A stretch of DNA of 41,247 nt, from assembly GCA_964244295.1 (NCBI GenBank), contig CAXTIG010000053.1:1-41247 (forward strand), given 5' to 3'. Source of the stretch: JAJAZB01 sp964244295. Its GTDB lineage: Bacteria; Bacteroidota; Bacteroidia; Cytophagales; Spirosomataceae. Below are positions 32,516-41,169 of this stretch, in pieces. Both the position numbers and the translations under genes were made by a program. Positions within the stretch are counted from its first letter, which is position 1. Every line of letters starts with the position of its first letter. The notes under the pieces were generated by a model, which worked only from the letters and a program-made list of their open reading frames with translations, was not told where the DNA came from and did not search any database.

Positions 32516-32554
32516 AAGCAGAGCTATGGAACGACTTTTTAACCCGCGTTTTCC

Positions 32555-33733
32555 ATGTTAAAACGCTGGCACAAAATCACGCTCTTCTTCCTGGCGCTCC
32601 TTATCGCGTTGCGAATCGCCCTCCCCTTCATCGTCCTTCACTACCTCAACAAGTACCTTGCTAACCTGGGCGAGTACACGGGACACGTCGAGGACGTCGA
32701 CATCGCTTTGCTGCGCGGGGCGTACCAGATTGAAGATCTGCGGATTGAGAAAATTGCCGGGAAAAAGAAGCAGCCGTTTCTCTACATCCCACTGATGGAC
32801 CTTTCCGTCGAATGGAAGTCGCTGTTCAAAGGAGCCATCGTGGGCGAGGTGGAGGTGATTCGACCCGAAGTCAACTTTTCGTTTGCCAAAGACAAAGCCA
32901 GCCGCCAAACCGGCGAAGAATTGGACTGGACCAAACTCGTGAAGGATTTGCTGCCCATCAACATCAACCGCTTCGTGGTGCGCGAGGGCGACGTGTCGCT
33001 GGTGAGTTTGTTCGATACTTCCAAAGACGCGATTGAACTGAAGAATTTCGACGTCGACATTCTCAACATCCGCAACGTCGAAGATCGCGCCGACCCACTG
33101 CCCTCGCCGGTTTTTGCCAAGGGCGACGTGCCCGGTTACGGCGGTACGCTCAAGTTCGATTCACGCTTCAATTTGCTCCGGCAGTTTCCTGATTTCAACT
33201 ATAACCTGCGTTTCGACAACCTCCAACTACCCAAATTGAACAGCCTCGTGAAGCCCTACACCGGCGTGGATTTCGAGCGGGGCACGGTGAGTTTGTACTC
33301 GGAGATGGCCATGCGCGACGGCAAGTTCAACGGCTATTTCAAACCGCTGACCAACGGGATGCGGATTTTCGACTGGAAAGAAAAAGACGGGCGTACGGTG
33401 GGGCAGTTTTTCAAGGAACTCTTCGCCGAAGGAGCCGCCGAACTGCTCGAAAACCAGAAAACCGACCAGATCGCCACGCGGATCCCCATTGGCGGAACAG
33501 CGAAAAGCGTCGACACCGACCTCTGGACGATCGTGCTCAACGTGCTTTGGAACGCCTACGTAGGCGCATTCCAGAAAAACGTGGACGACAACGTGGCCTT
33601 CAAAGACGCGAAGGCCGATTTTGGGGACGTAGTGAAAAAAGCCCGCGAAGTGCGGAAGAAAGAGCGGGAGGAAAAACGGGGGAAGCGTAAAAAGGACCGG
33701 GAGAAACGACGGGAGGAGCGGAAGAGGGAGTGA
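32555..33733 (+). CDS. AsmA-like / DUF748 membrane-anchored protein
   Basis: This 392-residue protein has one N-terminal transmembrane helix (about 7-30: ITLFFLALLIALRIALPFIVLHYL) and a long periplasmic beta-rich domain with DUF748/AsmA-type segments (YQIEDLRIEKI, PLMDLSVEWKSLFKGAIVGEVEVIRPEVNF, GTLKFDSRFNLL). The tail (about 360-392) is almost entirely K, R and E (REEKRGKRKKDREKRREERK), probably a charged helix. Relatives of AsmA form hydrophobic grooves that move lipids across the envelope; whether this shorter one does is unknown. It follows maltokinase after 158 bp containing a hairpin. Confidence 0.82.
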   Translation: MLKRWHKITLFFLALLIALRIALPFIVLHYLNKYLANLGEYTGHVEDVDIALLRGAYQIEDLRIEKIAGKKKQPFLYIPLMDLSVEWKSLFKGAIVGEVEVIRPEVNFSFAKDKASRQTGEELDWTKLVKDLLPININRFVVREGDVSLVSLFDTSKDAIELKNFDVDILNIRNVEDRADPLPSPVFAKGDVPGYGGTLKFDSRFNLLRQFPDFNYNLRFDNLQLPKLNSLVKPYTGVDFERGTVSLYSEMAMRDGKFNGYFKPLTNGMRIFDWKEKDGRTVGQFFKELFAEGAAELLENQKTDQIATRIPIGGTAKSVDTDLWTIVLNVLWNAYVGAFQKNVDDNVAFKDAKADFGDVVKKAREVRKKEREEKRGKRKKDREKRREERKRE

Positions 33734-33752
33734 GTGGGTACAATTGTAGCCC

Positions 33753-33817
33753 GGTAGTTTTCCAAGGGTCTTGTCATCCCTCCTGCGTCGGGATGACAAG
33801 ACCCTTGGAAAACTACC
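33753..33817. repeat. Inverted repeat, 28-bp perfect arms (inside-out GTCATCC element)
   Basis: Arms 33753-33780 and 33790-33817 pair perfectly around a 9-nt loop (TCCTGCGTC). The GTCATCCC word, usually at the outer end of these elements, is here next to the loop, and the outer arm is GGTAGTTTTCCAAGGGTCTT. Its centre (33776-33798) equals 10001-10023. It lies just after the DUF748 stop codon. Confidence 0.94.
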
Positions 33818-33863
33818 CAAGTACTTACGGCTGTGTACTTAAAAACGGCGTTTGTAATTCACT

Positions 33864-33924
33864 AGAAAACAGGAATCCCGCTGAGTGAGACGGGTCGTCT
33901 CACTCAGCGGGATTCCTGTTTTCT
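33864..33924. terminator. Perfect 29-bp hairpin between convergent genes
   Basis: Arms 33864-33892 and 33896-33924 are perfect complements (AGAAAACAGGAATCCCGCTG...) with a 3-nt loop GGT. It starts 130 bp after the DUF748 stop and ends 7 bp before the helicase stop codon (33931, minus strand), so a shared bidirectional terminator or mRNA-end structure is likely. The T-rich sides are short (TTTTCT). Confidence 0.85.
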
Positions 33925-33930
33925 GAAACG

Positions 33931-36900
33931 TTACACCAAACTCAACTGGCCTCCACTTTCTTTCAATTTTCCATTGGCTACCAACTGACCGATTCGACCG
34001 AAAATCAGGGCGCGGAAATCGCCGCTCATGGCTTTGAATCCCAGCGCAACGCTTACTTCCTTGGCGGCTTCTTCGTGGGTCAGGAACCGGGCCGCTTTTG
34101 TGCTGTGCAGGAGTGCCAAATCGAGTTCTTCCGGCGGAATGGCCCCCGGCTTCCGCGTACCCGGCGGGGAAGAATCATCGCGCTTTCGCACCTCAAGGGG
34201 CTTTTCGAGTAACGAGACAAACCCGGCTTCGGCGTGGATGAGTCGGTCGGCAGCCAGCACGTTGAGCCCGTCGGACACCCTGTTTTTAAATTTGGCCCCG
34301 GCTTGTTTCCATCCCCAAAGTTCCCGCAAGCGGGTGCTCAGTTCATCGAAATGCATGGGCGATTCTACTTTTAAAATCTGGTGGGCCAACCCGCCGAACT
34401 GCGCCGCGTACAGCAGGTACGGGTCGGGCGATGGCGCGAAGATTCCCGTCGCTACCCGGTACGGAACGGTGAAATCCTGGATGGCCTCCGGCTGCCGGAG
34501 CACGTGGAAAACGTTCCGTTCTTCTTCCGGCTTCACCGCCTCCAACCGGCCCGCTTCGGTGAGTTCTTCCAGGGCGTTGTCGTAGGCCAGCTTGATTTTT
34601 GCCAATTCCTGCTCCGGTCGGCGGAAAAAATCGACGCCCCAGAGCCGGTGAATCCGCCAGCCCTGGTCTTCGAGGATGGATTGCCGCAGGCGGTCGCGTT
34701 CGCGGGCCGAGGGGGAAGAATGGTACGCCACGCCGTCGCACTCGATGCCGAGTACGTAGCGGCCCCGGCGTTCGGGGTCGACCACGGCCAGGTCGATGAA
34801 AAAACCGGCTTCGCCCACCTGCGGGACGATTTCCCAGCCGAAACGCGATTCCAACGCTCGTTTTACGGCTTCCTCGAAGGGACTGTCCATTGGCCTGCCG
34901 CTCCGTTGAGCCGTTTCCAGCAGCCCCGTCCGGGCGTAGTGCAGAAACTGCTTCAGCCCTTTCATGCCTTCGCTCGAAGTCGGCGTGATTTCCAGGTCCT
35001 GGTCGGTGATGGACGAAAACACCTCGCAGCGTTTCCGGGCGCGGGAAATCAACACGTTGAGTCGCCGCTCGCCGCCCTCGCGGTTGAGCGGGCCGAAGTT
35101 CAGGCTCAGTTTTCCCTGAGCATCTCTCCCGTACCCGACCGACAGAAAAATCACGTCGCGCTCGTCGCCCTGCACGTTTTCCAGATTTTTCACGAAAAAC
35201 GGTTCCTGCGGGTGCCGGGCAAAAAAGGCTTCGCTCTCGGGCGTTTTTCGACGGAGAATTTCGACTTCATCCTGAATGGCCCGCTGCTGGGCCATCGAAA
35301 ACGCCGCCACGCCGAGGGTCTGGCCGGGGTGCTGGAGCGCGTGGCGGATGACGGCCCCGGCCACGGCTCTGGCCTCCGGCGCATTGGCGCGGGTGGCCGC
35401 CCGGTCGTACACGCCGTCGATGGGCCGCCAGACCAATCCCAACCCCGCGTGAGGTTGCCAGGGGCTGGGTACCACGAAAAGGCGGTTTTCGTAGTACCGC
35501 TGGTTGGAAACGGCAATCAGCGAGTGGTGCTTGCTGCGGTAGTGCCAGCGCAGCAGGGTGTCGTTCACCCCCCGCGCTTTGCAGAGCGAGAGGATGCTTT
35601 CCAGTTCGCGGGCCTTGACCAGCCCGACCTCGGTTTCGTCCTCCTCGTCGGCGCGGGCGTCGTTGGAGGTGATTTTGGAGAAGAAATTGGTGGGGGGCAA
35701 TTGTTTGTCGTCGCCCACCACCACGATTTGCTTGCACCGGGCCACGGCCCCGAGGGCATCGACGGGTTTTACCTGACTGGCTTCGTCGATGACGAGCAGG
35801 TCGAATTCCACCTTGCCGGGTTCGAGAAACTGCGCCACCGAGAGCGGACTCATCATAAACACCGGCTTGAGTTCCTGCACCACCTGCCCGGCCAGACTCA
35901 GCAACTGCCGGATGGGTTTGTGCCCGCGCTGGCGATTGACTTCGCCCAACACCGTGCCGGGCGCGCCCACCGGGCGTTGCGCGGGCATTCCGGCGTAGTG
36001 TTTGTGGAGCACGTTGAGTTTAGCCAGGTCGAGCCGCTGGCGGTCGGTGCGCTGAAATTCGGTGACCCGCTCGCTGTGCGCCGCGCCGTTGAAGGTAGCC
36101 AGGTACTCGTCGTGGTCGAACAGGTGCTGAACCTGTTGCCGGGCCAGGATTCGCTCGAACGCGGGCAGGAGCGTGTCGGCATCGAGCAAACCCGTTTCCA
36201 CCAACCCGATCAGCGGGGCAGCGGCTCCCTGCCGGTTTACGTTGACCTGGTGCTGAAAATCCGTCCAGTCGGGGAGGGCGTCCAGGTGGTCCGACCAGTT
36301 TTTTAGCCAACTTTCCCACTGGCTGAAGGGAATTCGGGCTTCCGCCAATCCGTCGGTGTAGGGCGAAAGCTGCAAGGCCAGCGTTTTTTTCAGCGCCTTC
36401 ACCTGTTCGTCAGAAGCAGTCAGCCCTTCCGCCAATCGGTCGGCCAGTGCGCGGGCCTTCACCAAATCGGCCCGGTAGGCGGCCTGCCGTTCGGGGGTCG
36501 TAAACCCGGCCTCGACCAGCCCTGCTACCCAGTCGGCGGCTTCGGCCAACGGTGTTCCGTTGCCTTCTTCCTCCCAAAGCCCCCCGAACGCCTCCCGGCC
36601 CAGGGCGTGTTTAGCCACCAGCGCCTGCCGGGCCTGCTGGCCTTCGAGGATGCGTTCGACCAGCGCCAGCCAGTCAGGGGCGGCTTTGGGCGGAGCGGCC
36701 TTGAGGTGGATGCGTAATTCGGCCAGGGCGTGCCGGTAACTTCCCACCAGAAACCGGTACCACTTCGACCCGTGTTCGACCAGTTGGACGCGGACGGCGG
36801 TCAAATCCCCCGACCACACGGAAGGCACGACCTGCCCGGCCAATTCGCCCGCGATGAGTTCGAAGAGCGCTTTGTTTTTGGTCAACGTCCGCAGCGCCGA

Positions 36901-38700
36901 GGGGGCTTCGTCCCAGACGGGCAGGGCGAGGGTCGTCAGCCGGAGGGCGGGCTTGCGGGCGGCGAAGTCCGCCAGCCGTTGCAAACGACCCGTGTTTTCA
37001 AGGGAAAAATCCGTTTGGGGCAATTCCAGCAATTCCGCCGTTTCCCTGGCCCGTTCGGTCAGGGTTCGCACGCTGGACGCCAGTTCAGCTAATGTTTCTT
37101 TCAAAGGTTGCCGCTCGGTGCCCGTGTACCGGGCCAGCGCCACGCCCCGCCAGGGGTGCGTGCTTACGTCGCCCACGACGCGCATTCGCGAAGCCAGGTC
37201 TTTCAACCCGGCCCGAAGCAGTTCGGTGTCCGAATGGGGCCATTGCTCCGCTCCGGCAAACGCGATTCGGGCCTCGGCTCCCTGCGGTTGCCCGTGCCGG
37301 GCGAGCGTCCCGATGAGCCGGTAGGCATCCCGCCCCGTGGGTTCGCGGGGACCGTGTAATTTCTGCGGATGCTGGTTGAGTTGCGAACGCAGGTCGGACA
37401 GCGTGGGGTTGAGGGCTTCCAGCCTGTCGCCGGCGGGTTTGCCCAACTCCCAGGTGGCCTTCAGTTCGGCGGCGACGGCCGCCTTGCGGGCTTTGTTGGA
37501 ATGCAGTTCGAGGCAGAGCGAACCCAGCCCGGCGTGTTCCAGTCGGCGTTTTACTACTTCGAGGGCCGCGAGTTTTTCGGCCAGAAACAACACCTTTTTG
37601 CCGTCGAGTACCGCCGTAGCGATGAGGTTGGTGATGGTCTGACTCTTGCCCGTACCGGGCGGACCCTGAATGACCAGGTTGCGCCCCTCGCGCACCAGTT
37701 CGATGGCGACCGTTTGCGACCCGTCGGCATCCACGACGTGGTCGAGTCGCTCCACTGGAATGCGCTCATCGAGCCGGGTGTCGTCCGCCCAGACCGTCGA
37801 AAAAGCCGTGTCCGGGTCGTCCTCTTCGCCGGGCAGCAGCAGGCGCTTGATGAGGGCGTGGTCGGGAAGGGCGTGGGTGGGGGGCCAGGCGGCGGCGTCC
37901 AAATCTTTGTACATCAAAAATTTGGCGAACGAAAAAAAGCCCAGGCACATCGCGTCGGGGTCGACGCTCCAGCCGGTTTTGGTTTCGATGGCTTCCTGAA
38001 CTTGTCGAAAAAAAAGCAGCGGGTCGAACGTTTCGCTGTCCGCCGCATTGAGCGAAGGAAGGCGGATCTGATGCTCAATGTTCAGTTTTTCGGCCAACGA
38101 AAGGTTATCGAGCAATTCTTCTTCCCGCCAGCTAATGGCAAATCGGTCGCTGGCCGACTTACGAACCAACTCCACCGGCACCAGCAACAGCGGGGCGGAG
38201 CGAACCGTGTCGGCGTTGGACGAATCCACCCAGTGGAGCAACCCAACCGACAAGTAAAGCACGTTCACACCCTGCTCCTCGACGAGGGTTCGCGACTCGT
38301 TGAAGAGGTCGAACAGCCGCCGTTGCAACACGTCGGGACTGAGCCGGGTTTGCAGGCGCGAATCAGTGTGTTTTTTAAGTTTTCCGGTGGCCTCGTCGGC
38401 TTCATCCCCGTCGGGAAGGGGTAAATCCAGCAACACTTCCGCGTCTGCGTCGGCTGCCTCGCCCGGTTCCGGGGCCGAAACCGCCGTGTTTTTGCCGGGT
38501 AAAAAGGTAAAGTCTTTGCGCTCAGCAATGAGTCGTTTGTAAACCTCTTCGGCTTTTTCATCAAAAACCTGAATGAGTCGGGCACTTTTTGAGCCAATCG
38601 GTACGTGAATGAGGCGGTTACGGGAAGAAAGGTCGAGAAGTTCGCGGCGGCTTTCTTCCAGTTGCTTCCGAAGGGAAGCCGTGAGTGGCGTAGAATCCAT
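33931..38700 (-). CDS. DUF4011 - superfamily I helicase - Vsr-like nuclease - DUF3320 protein (candidate anti-phage)
   Basis: This 1589-residue protein combines an N-terminal DUF4011 region (about 8-190: LLDLSSRNRLIHVPIG), an SF1 helicase core with Walker A GPPGTGKS (346-353, K352), Walker B DEAS (972-975) followed by VVVGDDKQLPP, and motif VI NVLISRARKR. Then comes a PD-(D/E)xK nuclease of the MTES_1575/Vsr type (D1303, E1320-x-D1322 in LGIECDGVAYHSS) and a C-terminal DUF3320-like region with a basic winged-helix end. All catalytic residues expected for ATPase and nuclease are present. DUF4011-helicase-Vsr proteins have been reported as single-gene phage defence (named Hhe, as I recall). Here it stands alone, opposite in direction to the glycogen genes around it. 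The start at 38700 gives a full DUF4011. Confidence 0.87.
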   Translation of the reverse strand: MDSTPLTASLRKQLEESRRELLDLSSRNRLIHVPIGSKSARLIQVFDEKAEEVYKRLIAERKDFTFLPGKNTAVSAPEPGEAADADAEVLLDLPLPDGDEADEATGKLKKHTDSRLQTRLSPDVLQRRLFDLFNESRTLVEEQGVNVLYLSVGLLHWVDSSNADTVRSAPLLLVPVELVRKSASDRFAISWREEELLDNLSLAEKLNIEHQIRLPSLNAADSETFDPLLFFRQVQEAIETKTGWSVDPDAMCLGFFSFAKFLMYKDLDAAAWPPTHALPDHALIKRLLLPGEEDDPDTAFSTVWADDTRLDERIPVERLDHVVDADGSQTVAIELVREGRNLVIQGPPGTGKSQTITNLIATAVLDGKKVLFLAEKLAALEVVKRRLEHAGLGSLCLELHSNKARKAAVAAELKATWELGKPAGDRLEALNPTLSDLRSQLNQHPQKLHGPREPTGRDAYRLIGTLARHGQPQGAEARIAFAGAEQWPHSDTELLRAGLKDLASRMRVVGDVSTHPWRGVALARYTGTERQPLKETLAELASSVRTLTERARETAELLELPQTDFSLENTGRLQRLADFAARKPALRLTTLALPVWDEAPSALRTLTKNKALFELIAGELAGQVVPSVWSGDLTAVRVQLVEHGSKWYRFLVGSYRHALAELRIHLKAAPPKAAPDWLALVERILEGQQARQALVAKHALGREAFGGLWEEEGNGTPLAEAADWVAGLVEAGFTTPERQAAYRADLVKARALADRLAEGLTASDEQVKALKKTLALQLSPYTDGLAEARIPFSQWESWLKNWSDHLDALPDWTDFQHQVNVNRQGAAAPLIGLVETGLLDADTLLPAFERILARQQVQHLFDHDEYLATFNGAAHSERVTEFQRTDRQRLDLAKLNVLHKHYAGMPAQRPVGAPGTVLGEVNRQRGHKPIRQLLSLAGQVVQELKPVFMMSPLSVAQFLEPGKVEFDLLVIDEASQVKPVDALGAVARCKQIVVVGDDKQLPPTNFFSKITSNDARADEEDETEVGLVKARELESILSLCKARGVNDTLLRWHYRSKHHSLIAVSNQRYYENRLFVVPSPWQPHAGLGLVWRPIDGVYDRAATRANAPEARAVAGAVIRHALQHPGQTLGVAAFSMAQQRAIQDEVEILRRKTPESEAFFARHPQEPFFVKNLENVQGDERDVIFLSVGYGRDAQGKLSLNFGPLNREGGERRLNVLISRARKRCEVFSSITDQDLEITPTSSEGMKGLKQFLHYARTGLLETAQRSGRPMDSPFEEAVKRALESRFGWEIVPQVGEAGFFIDLAVVDPERRGRYVLGIECDGVAYHSSPSARERDRLRQSILEDQGWRIHRLWGVDFFRRPEQELAKIKLAYDNALEELTEAGRLEAVKPEEERNVFHVLRQPEAIQDFTVPYRVATGIFAPSPDPYLLYAAQFGGLAHQILKVESPMHFDELSTRLRELWGWKQAGAKFKNRVSDGLNVLAADRLIHAEAGFVSLLEKPLEVRKRDDSSPPGTRKPGAIPPEELDLALLHSTKAARFLTHEEAAKEVSVALGFKAMSGDFRALIFGRIGQLVANGKLKESGGQLSLV

Positions 38701-38809
38701 TTGGGGGACTGGCTCGATTGATTAAGGTTTAGAATTGCGTGCAATTGAATCGGATGCTCTTTTGACAAATATATCCCAATCGATTCCTGCGCACCAAAAC
38801 CGTTTAAAA

Positions 38810-38958
38810 GAAGCTGTTTAGGATTTCAGTTTTTTAGAACGGCGGGTCACCCTGAGCGGAGCGGTCCGTCGCACGGTCGAAGGGCGTGCGACGGACCGCT
38901 CCGCTCAGGGTGACCCGCCGCTCGTTTTTACCAACTTTTTGAAATCCTAAACAGCTTC
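38810..38958. repeat. Nested inverted repeats in the helicase-glgB divergent gap
   Basis: The outer pair GAAGCTGTTTAGGATTTCA (38810-38828) and its perfect complement at 38940-38958 enclose an inner perfect 35-bp-arm hairpin of the GTCACCCTGAGC family (38840-38874 and 38886-38920, loop 11 nt). T-rich linkers join them. It looks like one hairpin element inserted into another. The remaining parts of this 369-bp gap, 38701-38809 and 38959-39069, should hold the divergent promoters; TAATTTG at 39041-39047 resembles a Bacteroidota -7 box for glgB but lacks a well-spaced -33 TTTG. Confidence 0.93.
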
Positions 38959-39069
38959 AAAATTAAGCAGCAGGCCAAAAACGTTACCACAAGGGTTTTT
39001 TGATGGAATTTCAGAGAATGCACCTTTCCCCGAAAAAATCTAATTTGCGGCCTACAATTCAACGAACCG

Positions 39070-41169
39070 ATGGCTAAAGCCAAAACCACGCCCCTCCCGC
39101 CCGACCCCCAGCCGGTCGCCGCCGCTAAAAAACCTTCTTCGCGCAAAAAATCCGCCCCCGAAACGCCCCCCGCGCTCGTAGCCGACGGCGTGGTGCCGGA
39201 AACGCCCGTGTCTCCGGCCCCGGTCGAAGCCGCCCCGGTGGCTACCGCCGCGCCCCGGCCCCTGAACGCCGTGGAGCCGTACAGCCGGTTTTCGGAGTTC
39301 GACGTCCACCTGTTCCGGGCGGGAAAACACCACCGGCTTTACGAAAAAATGGGTTCGCACGTGGTTGAACACCTCGGCGTGACGGGCACGTACTTCGCCG
39401 TGTGGGCACCCAATGCGAAGTACATTTCGGTCATCGGCAATTTCAACGGCTGGAACCGGGGTTCGCACCCGCTGTTTGTGCGCTTCGATTCGTCGGGGAT
39501 TTGGGAAGGATTTATTCCACACGTCGGCAACGGCGAGGTGTACAAATACTTCATCCACTCGCACCAGGGCCAGGATTTGGAAAAAGGCGACCCCTTCGCC
39601 CTGCGCTGGGAAACCCCACCCTCGACGGCCTCGGTCGTGTGGGATACCTGGTACGAATGGCAGGACGCGGACTGGATGCAGAACCGGGGCGAAAAGAACA
39701 AGCTCAACGCCCCCACGTCGGTGTACGAAGTTCACCTGGGCAGTTGGGTGCGCGACCCCGGCAACCCGGAGCGCCGCTTGCCCGTCCATGAATTTGCCGA
39801 CCAGTTGGTCAATCACGTCCAGGAATGCGGCTTCACCCACGTGGAGTTCATGCCCGTCTCGCAACACCCCTACGAACCCTCCTGGGGCTACCAGATTACG
39901 GGGTATTTCGCCGCCAACGAAAAATACGGCTCGCCGCAGGCCCTCATGACGTTGTTCGACAAACTCCATCGGGCGGGTATCGGGGTCATCCTCGACTGGG
40001 TGCCTTCGCACTTCCCCGGCGACTTGACCGGCCTGTACGAGTTCGACGGCAGCCACCTCTACGAACACGCCGACCCGCGCCAGGGCTACCACCCCGACTG
40101 GAAAAGCTACATTTTCAACTACGGGCGCAACGAAGTCCGTAGCTTTCTGCTGTCCAATGCCCTGTTCTGGCTCGACCGCTACCACGCCGACGGCCTGCGC
40201 GTGGACGCCGTGGCCTCGATGCTCTACCTCGACTACTCGCGCAACGCGGGCGAGTGGGTGCCCAACGTATTCGGCGGGCGCGAAAACCTGGAGGCCATTT
40301 CGCTCTTCCGCGAGTTGAACGAGGCCGTGTACCGCGAATTTCCCGATACCCAGACCATCGCCGAAGAATCGACGGCCTTCCCCGGCGTGAGCCGCCCGAC
40401 CTACACCGGCGGGCTGGGTTTCGGCCAGAAGTGGATGATGGGCTGGATGAACGACACGCTGAAGTACTTCGCCAACGACCCCGCTTACCGCAAATTCCAC
40501 CAGGACCAACTCACCTTCAGCACGGTGTACGGCTTCAGCGAAAACTTCATGCTGCCGCTTTCGCACGACGAGGTGGTGTACGGCAAGCACTCGCTGGTGG
40601 GTAAAATGCCCGGCGACGAGTGGCAGCGCTTCGCCAACCTGCGGCTGCTGTACACGTACATGTTTACCCACCCCGGCACGAAACTGCTGTTCATGGGCGG
40701 CGAATTCGGCCAGACCGCCGAGTGGAATTTCGAGCAAAGCCTCGACTGGCACCTGCTCCAGTTTGCCCCGCACCAGGGCGTGAAGGCCTGCATGGCCGGG
40801 CTGAACGGCCTTTACAAAGCCCAGCCCGCGCTGTACGAGCGTAGTTTCAGCCCCGAAGGCTTCGAGTGGGTGGACACGATGGACCGCGAAAACTCGGTGG
40901 TGGTGTACGCCCGCAAAGGCGAAAATCCGAAAGACACCGTGCTGGTCATCCTCAACCTCACGCCCGTACCCCGGCCCAACTACCGCATCGGCGTGCCGAT
41001 GATGGGGGTTTGGGAAGAACTTTTCAACTCCGATGCCGCCGAGTTTTGGGGCAGCGGCAATTTCATGAACGACTCCTGCATGGCCGACACCGTCGCCTGG
41101 CACGGGCGAGCGTACTCGATTGGGGTGAATTTGCCGCCGCTGGCGGGGGTGGTGTTGAGGGTGGGGTGA
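39070..41169 (+). CDS. glgB: 1,4-alpha-glucan branching enzyme
   Basis: This 699-residue cytoplasmic GH13 enzyme forms alpha-1,6 branches in glycogen-like glucan. The N-terminal ~65 residues are a low-complexity Lys/Pro/Ala tail (KAKTTPLPPDPQPVAAAKKP...), followed by a CBM48 domain (YFAVWAPNAKYISVIGNFNGW), the (beta/alpha)8 barrel and a C-terminal beta domain. The catalytic residues are D379 (DGLRVDAV), E432 (IAEEST) and D500 (LSHDEVV). Their spacing of 53 and 68 equals that of D405/E458/D526 in E. coli GlgB. It belongs functionally with the maltokinase upstream, suggesting the GlgE route. The 78 bases after the stop show no terminator or gene. Confidence 0.97.
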   Translation: MAKAKTTPLPPDPQPVAAAKKPSSRKKSAPETPPALVADGVVPETPVSPAPVEAAPVATAAPRPLNAVEPYSRFSEFDVHLFRAGKHHRLYEKMGSHVVEHLGVTGTYFAVWAPNAKYISVIGNFNGWNRGSHPLFVRFDSSGIWEGFIPHVGNGEVYKYFIHSHQGQDLEKGDPFALRWETPPSTASVVWDTWYEWQDADWMQNRGEKNKLNAPTSVYEVHLGSWVRDPGNPERRLPVHEFADQLVNHVQECGFTHVEFMPVSQHPYEPSWGYQITGYFAANEKYGSPQALMTLFDKLHRAGIGVILDWVPSHFPGDLTGLYEFDGSHLYEHADPRQGYHPDWKSYIFNYGRNEVRSFLLSNALFWLDRYHADGLRVDAVASMLYLDYSRNAGEWVPNVFGGRENLEAISLFRELNEAVYREFPDTQTIAEESTAFPGVSRPTYTGGLGFGQKWMMGWMNDTLKYFANDPAYRKFHQDQLTFSTVYGFSENFMLPLSHDEVVYGKHSLVGKMPGDEWQRFANLRLLYTYMFTHPGTKLLFMGGEFGQTAEWNFEQSLDWHLLQFAPHQGVKACMAGLNGLYKAQPALYERSFSPEGFEWVDTMDRENSVVVYARKGENPKDTVLVILNLTPVPRPNYRIGVPMMGVWEELFNSDAAEFWGSGNFMNDSCMADTVAWHGRAYSIGVNLPPLAGVVLRVG

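Noticed and set aside
34381..36306. 641-residue plus-strand open frame inside the helicase gene
   Set aside because: It overlaps the conserved helicase and nuclease motifs of the minus-strand gene and has no recognisable features.
39041..39047. TAATTTG as a glgB promoter -7 box
   Set aside because: It is one base short of TAnnTTTG and no TTTG lies at the required distance, so it was not listed as a promoter.
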